The notes beneath the pieces are model-generated. The model ran no database searches. It was given only the letters and a program-made list of their open reading frames with translations, and was not told the DNA's origin. From Baylisascaris procyonis (Eukaryota; Nematoda; Chromadorea; Rhabditida; Ascarididae): 64,000 nucleotides of DNA. This document shows, piece after piece, positions 1 to 21,894 of this stretch. Numbering within the stretch: position 1 is the stretch's first letter; each line of letters starts with the position of its first letter. Where the stretch lies: assembly GCA_037389465.1 (NCBI GenBank), contig JAZARR010000179.1, positions 3,940,501-4,004,500 of the forward strand, written 5' to 3'. The position numbers and the translations under genes are program-made.

Positions 1-1011
1 GAGTGGCTTAAGCCACAACTGCTCTGATGGGTCTAGTTAAGTTAAGGCTTAAATGGGTGAATTGGCGAGAGTCCCATTTTTGAGCATTCGGCATTTAGCA
101 CTACCATTTAGCAATTGTATAATCATTGAATACGAGATTCATGCAAATTTTTTTGACTCTGTCTTCTGTCTATATTGTACGAAATTTTTCGGAAAAAAGC
201 TTATAGATAAAGATGTGTAGTGATTTGCAGAATTAGTCTCAGGCGGAAATTTCTAATGCTTAACTCATATTTCACAAAAAATTAGCTCATATATAGTTCA
301 TTAAACGCTATATTTCCCATAAACGATAATAACGTCATACGATCTGATAATTGTTCATTTCTAAAAGAGTCATTCACGTCACCTTTATATATGAACGCAT
401 CATATTGATTTATAAACGAAAAGCATGCTGAAAAAGTATGCTAAAAGTGATTTAAAAAAAAATGCTAAAGATGCTTAAAATGCCTCAAAAAAAAAAATGC
501 TTCAAAAATACTCAAAAATAAATTTCTTTACCAAATGCAGTGATAATTCTTAATTTGCATAAATTATTGCATTCACATATATCGCCGAAATGAGACTATA
601 TTTCTCAAAATATGGCCAAAGATATTATTCTTATAAAAGCAAAATAATTCCTTTATTAAATCCTCTAAAAAAAAAAAAAAAACAAACGATCATCTATTAG
701 TTATAAATGAAATGATGTCATTCATCAATTCACAAAAAATTGCTATCGTATTGCTTATTTATACGTTAATTAATTTCTATTGGAATTTTGCATCCTAAAA
801 TAAATAGTGCAGCATTAAGATTGTGATTCTGCAATGGGAATTGGAGTCAAAGTTGAAGAAAAAATTTTCGAAAATTTTTAGAATCTGTTGCATATATTAT
901 TTCAAAATAACTTACTTATAAGATAAATTTTGAAAGTATTTTAATGATTAGGGAGCAATCGAGCGTCCCGATTCTAAATACAAGTTTTCTTACTTCGATA
1001 GGTTGAAACGA

Positions 1012-1172
1012 ACGAATAAATAAATGAATAAATAAATAAATGAGTAAACGAATAAACGAATAAATGAATAAATGAATAAATGAATAAATGAATAAATGAA
1101 TAAATGAATAAGTAAATAAATAAATAAATAAACAAATAAATAAATAGATAAATGAATAAATAAATAAATAAA
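1012..1172. repeat. AAAT-type tetranucleotide microsatellite
   Basis: Interrupted array of AATA/AATG/AACG tetramers, about 160 bp, with CG and TG substitutions in the middle and purer AAAT toward the right end. On the minus strand it gives an artefactual FIYL-repeat reading frame. Confidence 0.95.
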
Positions 1173-1597
1173 GTTTTAAAGGCGACGAATATTTCTAATA
1201 GACACGTCCGTTTCATGTTTAAGGGACGTCAAATCCTCAGTCTTATAGCAGATTTAATTTATGTTTGTTTCACTTGGGAAACAATATTTTCACAAGAAAA
1301 AAAAACACACTTTTTAAGGCATAAAAACAACTTTTTAATCACAACGATTGTGCTTCCTCAAAAATCCCATTAAAAAACATAAACGTTGTGTGTTTCAACT
1401 GATATATAAACAATACGATTATTAATAACTCAGAAAAAGTGATTTGCATTTTTAAGCCAAAAATCCGACTGTTCCTCGATTTAGAATCGTAGAATATGCA
1501 TTTAAAATTTTTTTTGACAGTTATTTTAATATTCTTCGTTTTTTCTTTAGCATTGCAATTAGCGTAAGTCCATCATCATTCAACCGCTAGATTTCTT

Positions 1598-1845
1598 AGT
1601 GGTCAAAATTTAGTGAACCGGTGGGTTCTTTGGTTGTCAAAGTCTAGTGATGCGGTGGGTTATTTTGGTGGTCAAAATTTAGTGAACCGGTGGGTTCTTG
1701 GTGGCAAATCTAGTGAACCGGTGACTTTCTCTATGGTCAAAATTTAGTGAAACGGTGGCTTTTTGGTGGTCAAAATCCTGTGAACCGGTGGGTTTTTGGT
1801 AGTCAAAATCTAGTGAATCGGTGGGTTTCTTGGTGGTGACAACCA
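1598..1845. repeat. Degenerate minisatellite, unit about 35-38 bp
   Basis: Six to seven diverged tandem copies whose core reads TCAAAATTTAGTGAACCGGT followed by a GGG(T)n-GGTGG stretch. Copies differ by substitutions and small indels, so this is an old array. Confidence 0.8.
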
Positions 1846-3465
1846 TAAAGAATGGTCATTGGTTTTTTTCTTACATTTACTGATGCATCATTGCTTAGCT
1901 AACACAAAAGAAGCAAATCGGTTTATAGAAATGGATCGTTGTTGGTGGTCGTTAAATGTGTTTCAATGTCTGCTCAAGTCATGATCTTTGCTTTATACTA
2001 TAATATCCTGCTCATTTGTAAGTTAAAAAATTTTTTTTTAAACTTTTCATTGCCCACCAAATGAATGCAACAGGCCATTACATCGCCTAGTTGCTTATGA
2101 TCGAAGCGTTGATTTGATGTCGATGTACTCTATTCTATTGTTTATGCTATCGCTTTAAATTTGCATTCTTCTTTGTCGCAATATTTCTATGAATTTTGCT
2201 AAGAAAAATTATTAAAGGAATTTTTTTAGAAAAGTAGAATTTTTTAAAAATTTTCCACGCCTTTTTCAAGGTGAGTTTATCCAATTTGAGATATACCATA
2301 GGTGATAGGTTATCATATCATTAAAGATCTCTTAGTTTACAATACAGCAATAATTCATTATCTGAAAATTTGAAAATTTTCTCAACGGCCGTTGAAGATT
2401 CCTTAGGCAACCAGCCACAATATTGTTTCTATGCCTTTCTTCCTATATGATTGCTAATTGTTTCGTAAGCTTTCATCTGAATTTTTCTCTAATCAATTAA
2501 TCGATCAGCCATCGTTTTGAGATATCCCATCGAAACCAAAAAAAAAAAAATTTTCCCTAAAAAAATTTTTCAGGGAAAATTTTTTTCTAACGGTATCAAT
2601 CACCAAAAAGCTTTAAGAAATTCCATCAAAACTTGAAAATTTTTTCAAAAATAAAAATTGTTTTTGGCGCAATTTTCAAAATGTTTGCGCTATATAAAGT
2701 AATCTAGTCAATTTTGGCCAAGAAAAAAAAACGATGCAATTTATGAAACTTATAAGCACTATTCGCTATTCAGTATAATATTTACTTGCCGTAAACTACA
2801 AATTTTTAAGTTGATATTTCTTTGAAGCGATTTTCCCATTCAATATCGTTGTTGACATTTCAAAGATTGCTCAATGTTCTATTGATTTTTAGTAGATCTG
2901 AGTTATGTAGACCCATAAAAATAATTGCAACCTTTAGTGATAAATTGTTATCATATCAGAAGATCTGATAAAAAAAAATATTTCGATTGAACTCTTTTAT
3001 GAACCATTCTATAAGCGTGTAAATTTGTTCAATCAATTTATTTGACCAAATATAAGAACATTATTTAATTTAGCTATAAACAAAAAAAAGGATACCAATA
3101 ACGAAAATGTGCTTTTGTGCAGTTGAATTTCTTATGAAGCTGCAATAGCTGATGTGCTAGACGATTATTGCTGATAAGGAAACTCGTTATTGAAATTAAA
3201 TCACAACAATGGTCGATTGTTTTTCATCAATAGAGAACAAGTTGTTTGAAATTTTAAAAAAGATTTATGTTTGATTATCTTTCAATCTTTGTTGAACAAT
3301 TTTCATATCCGAGCATCAAAAAAAAGAATATTGCTTTTTTTTTAATATTCGAGTGAATATCATTTAAAAAAAACTTGAAATTATTGGCATATTTTCATTG
3401 CCTTTATAAATTTTATTTTATTTATTTATTTTATATTTTATTTGATCAATACAGCATTCGTTATC

Positions 3466-3488
3466 AATAAATATCTCTTCATATCGCT
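3466..3488 (+). repeat. 23-bp dispersed repeat, copy 1
   Basis: An exact 23-bp match in reverse complement to 10344-10366, covering a stretch that ends in CTTCATATCGCT. On its right it adjoins an unusually GC-rich patch (about 3490-3640). Too short to class, but longer than expected by chance. Confidence 0.5.
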
Positions 3489-3804
3489 AACACTTGTCCA
3501 ACGTTGTTCCTGTGATGACGGTCGGGACTCATTCCTCCACCCTCGTCCTGGTGGCTTGGTTGATCGGAGCCAACAAGTCCGGTCGGAGCTCATTTACAAC
3601 CGACCGCGCAGAAACCAATGCAAAACGATGAATGGTAAATGGTACTATTAAGGAATATTCTAGAATTAAGTCCGATTATTCACGATATAATATATCTGCA
3701 TATATTTATGGCTCTGGATTTGCATATAAAGGATTTAAGTTGTAAGATTTGCATAATCTTCTCTGGAGACTATTTTGTCAATGTACTCATTCTGCATTCG
3801 CCAC

Positions 3805-5182
3805 ATTATCAGTAACTCAAAATTATCAGTAACTCAAAATTATCAGTAACTCAAAATTATCAGTAACTCAAAATTATCAGTAACTCAAAATTATCAGTAA
3901 CTCAAAATTATCAGTAACTCAAAATTATCAGTAACTCAAAATTATCAATAACTCAAAATTATCAGTAACTCAAAATTATCAGTAACTCAAAATTATCAGT
4001 AACTCAAAATTATCAGTAACTCAAAATTATCAGTAACTCAAAATTATCAGTAACTCAAAATTATCAGTAACTCAAAATTATCAGTAACTCAAAATTATCA
4101 ATAACTCAAAATTATCAGTAACTCAAAATTATCAGTAACTCAAAATTATCAGTAACTCAAAATTATCAGTAACTCAAAATTATCAGTAACTCAAAATTAT
4201 CAGTAACTCAAAATTATCAATAACTCAAAATTATCAGTAACTCAAAATTATCAGTAACTCAAAATTATCAGTAACTCAAAATTATCAGTAACTCAAAATT
4301 ATCAGTAACTCAAAATTATCAGTAACTCAAAATTATCAGTAACTCAAAATTATCAATAACTCAAAATTATCAGTAACTCAAAATTATCAGTAACTCAAAA
4401 TTATCAGTAACTCAAAATTATCAGTAACTCAAAATTATCAGTAACTCAAAATTATCAGTAACTCAAAATTATCAGTAACTCAAAATTATCAGTAACTCAA
4501 AATTATCAATAACTCAAAATTATCAGTAACTCAAAATTATCAGTAATTCAAAATTATCAGTAACTCAAAATTATCAGTAACTCAAAATTATCAGTAACTC
4601 AAAATTATCAGTAACTCAAAATTATCAGTAACTCAAAATTATCAGTAACTCAAAATTATCAATAACTCAAAATTATCAGTAACTCAAAATTATCAGTAAC
4701 TCAAAATTATCAATAACTCAAAATTATCAGTAACTCAAAACTATCAGTAACTCAAAATTATCAGTAACTCAAAATTATCAGTAACTCAAAATTATCAGTA
4801 ACTCAAAATTATCAGTAACTCAAAATTATCAGTAACTCAAAATTATCAATAACTCAAAATTATCAGTAACTCAAAATTATCAGTAACTCAAAATTATCAG
4901 TAACTCAAAATTATCAGTAACTCAAAATTATCAGTAACTCAAAATTATCAGTAACTCAAAATTATCAATAACTCAAAATTATCAGTAACTCAAAATTATC
5001 AGTAACTCAAAATTATCAGTAACTCAAAATTATCAGTAACTCAAAATTATCAGTAACTCAAAATTATCAGTAACTCAAAATTATCAGTAACTCAAAATTA
5101 TCAATAACTCAAAATTATCAGTAACTCAAAATTATCAGCAACTCAAAATTATCAGTAACTCAAAATTATCAATAACTCAAAA
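3805..5182. repeat. 17-bp minisatellite, 81 copies
   Basis: Uninterrupted tandem array of TTATCAGTAACTCAAAA. Counting from the first to the last core gives 81 units with no insertion or deletion: all cores are spaced in exact multiples of 17. Almost all variation is one G-to-A change (TCAGTAA to TCAATAA) in 11 units at 3945, 4098, 4217, 4353, 4506, 4659, 4710, 4846, 4965, 5101 and 5169, plus single private changes near 4551, 4741 and 5138. Confidence 0.98.
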
Positions 5183-6021
5183 TTTGTTTAAACTTGTATA
5201 AATTTATTTGCCAATTTTATTGCAAATTTACGATAAACTGTGAATGGGATTGGTATAAAGAGGATATATATGATCGTTGTAACATACTTTAACAATTCAA
5301 TCAGTTCGCTATTTCCGTTAATTTTCATTGTTTACGTTTTCTTCCCTATTGAAATTCTTCGAAACATTTGCTCTGTTGAAATTAGATTGTTGAAATTTGA
5401 AGTACTCATAGTACTTCATATATCTATAATGTTGAAATATTTAAGTATACCCTATAATGATGAGTACTCAAATATACAATGGAATTTTTTTTTTTTACAA
5501 TGTCGTTATATTTGTTTACACAATGCTGAAGTATATTTTGCAGTGCACATTGAAGTGCACTTGAAAATTGTTGCACTTTAAATTGGAATAAAAAAATACA
5601 TTTTTCGTGATCATTGAAAAAATTATATCTTCATTTTATGTTTTTGATCTCTGTTTTTTTAGGTTTTTTTTTTTTTTAATTGGAGAATCTGTATCAGTTG
5701 TGTTTTGTTTTGATATTTGAATATCGCTAGGCGATCTATTATAATTGCGAGCGCCTTAGAAAATATTTTCTAAAGAAATTTCTACTTCCAACAATAACTT
5801 TAAATAAAATAAATCAGAAATTTTGAAGCATTTTCATTGATTTATGAAAGGAAAATTAGTAATAATATTTCCATTGTAGTTTTATGCTTATTAAGAGAGT
5901 TTAGAAATGCGTGGTTAATGACATCAACGAAACGGTACCTTGACTAAAGAGGATCATATTATATTGCCTAAAAAATTAACCTAATTCCTCCTGACACCAA
6001 AAAATTACCAGTTCGTTTACA

Positions 6022-6022
6022 T

Positions 6023-6109
<87 letters not shown>
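6022..6109. repeat. TA dinucleotide microsatellite
   Basis: (TA)n interrupted by a TATG and a short AAACA break. Confidence 0.95.
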
Positions 6110-6110
<1 letters not shown>

Positions 6111-6619
6111 GTTACTTCTCCATTTAATAACTAGCGGTTGCTTATTCTTCTATAAAAATAGTGTTTTGCACTTTTTTAACAGATGAAGTGAATGTTTTCG
6201 ATACGTATCATACTACATTTGTTTTTAAACCAACAACTTTACCTCTAATTCATCGAGAAAGAACCAACATCTCACTAATTGAACCGGAACAAAACCAATT
6301 AACTGTATGATCTTTAAGCAATCTACTGCTGTCGATGCGCCTCAAATGTAAAATTATTATTTTGGCATCGCATTTGTCACTATAATAACGTATAAAGTAG
6401 CAAAGCGGAATAAATAATTCATTTTTCATTAATATCTTCAAATTCTTATCTATGATCTATACGTGTCATGCGTTATATGGATATATCGTGCAAGTTCCTA
6501 TTATATGCAAATTTTAGTTTATTAGATTTTAAGACAGATCGATATGTCAGATTTCGAAAATTAAGGTAATTAAAAGTAGGATTGTTTGGAGGCCCAAATA
6601 GTTCAATAAATAAGATGGA

Positions 6620-6885
6620 GGTCCATTGCAATGCGATATGGGTCTCTTAATGAAAAGTTCCTTCATTTGACTGCAAATAAATTGTTTAGTTCGAACCAAC
6701 GCTTATAGAAGCCAACAGTGGTGCATTGCATTTGAAATTGTGTGTAGCAATCATGGTGTTGCATTGCAATTGGGTCAATTCATTGCAATTGAGATATTGC
6801 ATTGCAATTTCGTTAATGCACTGCAATTGCGATGATGCATTGCAATGAATGCATTACATTCGATGTTCACATTGCAATAGAGATA
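6620..6885. repeat. Cluster of ATTGCAAT motifs
   Basis: The palindromic octamer ATTGCAAT occurs six times, with several one-base variants such as CACTGCAATTG, at irregular spacing. It may be a degenerate tandem repeat of a GCATTGCAATTG unit or a binding-site cluster; the sequence alone does not decide. Confidence 0.6.
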
Positions 6886-9773
6886 ATCAAACAGCAGATG
6901 AACACTTCATCTGCTCTGATGTATAACAATAGTTGACGATCATAGCAACCGGTTGTCTAAAGGCGACAAGAAAGAGCAGCATCAATAGTAGCACATCGAC
7001 GAATTGAGTGTCCGGTTCGGAACGCCGAGAATATTGCTCAGCTCTTGTAGAGAGTGCAGTGTACTTCTTGTCATCGATACCCAATTTTCAGTGTGTTTCT
7101 CTTTTTTTTTTCATTGCGCAATTTTCCATTTATTGAAAACAGCCAGTTCAGATCTCGCTCATAAATTTCATTAGCAGTTTTTTCAGATTTATATGGGAGG
7201 GAATTGGAGGGGATGGGAACGGCGGAGAGAGGAGGGACAGGAGAAGATGGTGCGGTGGAGGTGGTGAATAGGCTGAACGCTAATGCGATCAATGAATAAT
7301 TAGTTTCCCATACAATGCAATCTTATTATCTAATGGAATAAAATTTGCATAATCCGAATAAAAATGATTCCTCATAACGATTTTATTGTTGAAGTTTTAT
7401 TGCGTACTATAATAAACTAAGCAATATTTCAAAACAAACTTGTATCGCATATAATTTTCTTTTAGAGTATCAATAAACAATAGAAAAAAATAGTTATAAG
7501 ATATCATTACTATGACGATAAAGCATTTTAAAAAAATATTCTTCAACTAAGAATGGATCCAACTGCAAAAATAACACGTCCGCTATATTATTATTGGAAA
7601 TCGTAGATTTTATTTGATGATTCATTCTTAAATTTGCTTACTTGTTGAGGAAGAACAATGCTTTATGATATAACTAAGGAATCATTGTTCAGTGGATAAG
7701 TGGTTAAGTCTGAGATCACGACTAAATTCAGGTATGACAGTATCTATTGTACTCTCGGAGAACGCTCTAAAAACGGATGACTCTAACCAACGACAACATC
7801 AAAACAAAGAGGATCGACGTGCGAGGTAAAAAAAAAACATATATTGCACTTGTCCCACTTTGAAAAAATTTCACTTGCATTGATTACTCGCACGTATTTT
7901 ACCCTATAGGATCACCTGGATCACCTTTATCCTATTTCACCATTGTTGGGTCCTCCTTTTCATTCAAATCGATTCCTCATCACAGATCCGGATTACTTCA
8001 ATGTTAATCCACAAATTCAGGAATGTCGAGTTACATATTATTTGCCAACAATAAGATTAGAAGTAAAAGTTTCTCAACGATAGGTGAAGCTAAGATATTC
8101 ATTCATAAGCAGTTGAGTTAACAGAATAGTTATCAATATTTGCACTCTTTCATTAGCGTGATTGCAATTTCAGCGCATTCTGATAATGCGCTAGATGTTG
8201 AATGAATTTTCGTGTTGCAAGACTTAAAAAATTTCAAACATTGCAAATATTGCAACTGCAAATATTCTAAAAAGCTTCGAAAAATCATTCACCTGCAAAA
8301 CTTTTTTTTCAAAGGTTCTAGTGGATGAAACAATATGCAAGCTAATTATTCCCATGTTATGAATGTCAGTATGATATTAATTTGTTATTAAAATAAAAAG
8401 TTGTAAAAAATGTTTTAAAAAAATAAAAGTTAAGACGCTAAAACGCTTTAAATAAGTCCAGGAAAATTCAAGTTATAAAATATTTTAAACTTCTACAAAT
8501 CTTTTATAATGATGCAGAAGACGTCTGATGCAATTTGGATAAAAGCGAATGTCTATAGGAATTTCCCTCCAACTTAGAGCTTTCCTTCTCTTTATGATAA
8601 CAATTTACTCGACTCAATATTCATCTATATTTCTTTTGAAGTGAAATATTTTTATTATTTGCTATTAAAGAAAGTCTTTCTTCTTTTAAACATTAGAAAT
8701 CATTGTATCAGGCAAAAAAAAGAGCTATGCTTAATAATTCTTATATATTCATTTATATGTGCTTCATATTGATGAAATTGCCGGTGTATTTGTTTTTAAA
8801 TTGCATTTAACGAACACTTAATCAACGACTAATGGTTTTATTTGGGTAACTTCAAACTCAAGCGAGCATGAAGGTTTCACTGACTCATTAGCAGTCTTTC
8901 GCCGTCTTGTCACCTTCGATGCTACTGTGTCTCCTCGTAGCCTTTGAAAGTCCAAAAATTTTGCGGTTTTCTTAAAGAACTTGCAATAAAGCCCCAAGAA
9001 GTTTTGTTATAACAAAGTTCGGTGAGCAGCGAATGAGAGGAGGTATGAGTTTACGCTCAAGATCTGTTCAGAAAATATTCCATCGTTGATGTATATTTCA
9101 TCTTCTTGCTTCATAGTGTATAAAAAAAAAAGTTTATTGAAGCAATCATAAATTTTAGTTATACTTTTCTTCGAAGTATATTCTATATTAAAGATAAAGA
9201 AATGTTAGAATTGAATAATCATTAAAAAGAATAAAAATTCTTTTTATTGAAAATAGAGTGAATGATTATTGATGATATTAAATTTTATATGTGAGAATTT
9301 TTGTTGACGATGAAATATTGTGAAAATTTTTGAAATAAGTCGATCAATAGAATTTGACTTTTTAAAGTGTATAACGAAATGTCAAATTGAATGACGCATA
9401 AGCGATCCTATTTTTCTGCGATTCTTTGAAACACGAATAGAGCGTTTCAATTCTTTCTCTATCTCAAAATTTGTTCTTTAATTTTGGTTTGAAATAGTTG
9501 TGAATGTAAGAAATTTCTATGCAATAGGTTAGAATATCGTAATCTGAAATCGCTATATTCTAGATAATCAATCAATATCTATCGTCTACTATATGATCTA
9601 AGTGTATTTCTTAGCAATATAGCGCATTAATTCTAAGTATATTTTATCGGGCGCAAATGTCTTAAAATAAAATTCACCTTTAAAATGTTCTTTATCGATC
9701 TATTTTACTATATTATAATAAAGAAAATTTATGGTGGCTTATATTGTGCTCTATTTTATTGGCAGATTTACGC

Positions 9774-9797
9774 TCTTCTACAGTATACTGTAGAAGA
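9774..9797. repeat. 24-bp perfect palindrome
   Basis: A perfect inverted repeat centred on AGTATACT with arms TCTTCTAC and GTAGAAGA. No flanking coding potential. Confidence 0.8.
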
Positions 9798-10343
9798 ATA
9801 TTTTATTGAGAAACTGTAAGTGTTTCGTTTAGCAAATGATAAATGCTGTGATAAATATAGCAGCTATATAGATTTATGCTTTTATTAATCGTTTATTAAT
9901 GGAATATTCGAAGTTTTGTTTTGGTTAATTTAATATTCGATATTAATTCTTTTCTTCTATCTTTCTCGATCATTCTCAATGAGGATATAGCTCCATATTA
10001 TGATTTAAGATATTTATGAAGAATCGTAGTGACTTATTCATTTTCAATTTTTTTCGTCTCTTAGAACGATTTTAGAGAAAATGAGGCAAAATAAAGAAGA
10101 GCAGATAAATTAATAATTTAGGAAAAAGAAGCCCCATGATATTAATAAAAACAATCGTTAAATTGTTCTTTCTATGAGATTATGTTGATTCTGCGTTAAG
10201 AATTGCACTTGAAAGTTATAATATTTGTCCATCGGTTTTTTTTTTGATGAAAATAAATGAAAAAATCAATCAAAATTTGCATATGATATAATATTTTCTC
10301 ATAATTAAACGCAACCATACAACTCCACCTAAGTGTAATTGGA

Positions 10344-10366
10344 AGCGATATGAAGAGATATTTATT
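10344..10366 (-). repeat. 23-bp dispersed repeat, copy 2 (inverted)
   Basis: Reverse-complement copy of 3466-3488. Similarity falls away on both sides, so only a short core is shared. Confidence 0.5.
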
Positions 10367-10548
10367 CAGAATGAGTGATTTTTTTAATTTAAGTAAGAAA
10401 AGCAGAAAAAGTAAATGCAAATTTTTTTTTCTGCCACATAAAACTTTGTTCTATACAATCCTATTATCCCTTAGTTGCATCACCTTGAGGCATCTCTACA
10501 TATCACACTGTTTTTGGTTTATTGCTTGCTCTATTTGCAATTAGTTCC

Positions 10549-10551
<3 letters not shown>

Positions 10552-10610
<59 letters not shown>
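10552..10610. repeat. TA microsatellite left of the large palindrome
   Basis: Pure (TA)n of about 59 bp directly abutting the left arm of the 10610-10811 palindrome. Confidence 0.95.
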
Positions 10611-10811
<201 letters not shown>

Positions 10812-11021
10812 CTACAACCATGTAAGATAAGATCTTTTTCCCATTTTTACGCAAATGCTGCGCAATTAAGTCTGCGCGCTTTTTTTTTTCGTCGATTCGA
10901 CGAAACATGTTTCTAGTTCTCGATGATAGCACTACATATCTACATACCTGAACGTGAAATAAACATTGCGTTCAACACGTCTAAGGAGTACTCAATATTT
11001 GCAATTAGTCTGTTGTGTGGG

Positions 11022-11060
<39 letters not shown>
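11022..11060. repeat. GT dinucleotide microsatellite
   Basis: (GT)n of about 39 bp, 300 bp upstream of the gamma-glutamyltransferase start. Confidence 0.95.
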
Positions 11061-11061
<1 letters not shown>

Positions 11062-11371
11062 ATCCTCGCAATTTGTCGCATTTTTCAAAATTTCGCCATT
11101 CAAAACTTGTATCACTTTTTTCTTATCTTTTTTCCATTCATTTACGTTTCTCTCGTTTTATTTTTTAATCTGAATAAATTTTATTTTTATTATTTTATAA
11201 ATTATTTAATCGCTCTTAAATATTCTAAATAGATTTTTTAATACAAAGCGTTCACGAATATTGGGTAATTTTTCGTTGAAAGAAATCATACGAAATATGA
11301 ATTGGAAAACTTTATTGTACGCTTATTTTTTCTTCAGATACCTTGTTAATCTAATCACAGCCGGTACAATT

Positions 11372-21894
<10,523 letters not shown>

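Noticed and set aside
974..1216. Open frame encoding FIYLFIYL repeats (similar frames at 14753-14984 and 49697-49953)
   Set aside because: Translation of AAAT/TTTA microsatellites; no real protein composition.
3805..5182. Repeat array considered as a CRISPR-like array
   Set aside because: There are no spacers: the 17-bp units are head-to-tail with no unique sequence between them, and the genome is eukaryotic.
5240..5581. 113-codon plus-strand open frame
   Set aside because: AT-rich sequence giving Ile/Phe/Tyr/Leu-rich residues with no domain, no good splice or start context and no homologue I recognise.
7685..7840. Sequence with a tRNA-Ser-like A box (AGTGGTTAAG) ending near an A-run, considered as a SINE
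   Set aside because: No recognisable B box at the required distance and no cloverleaf; evidence too weak to annotate.
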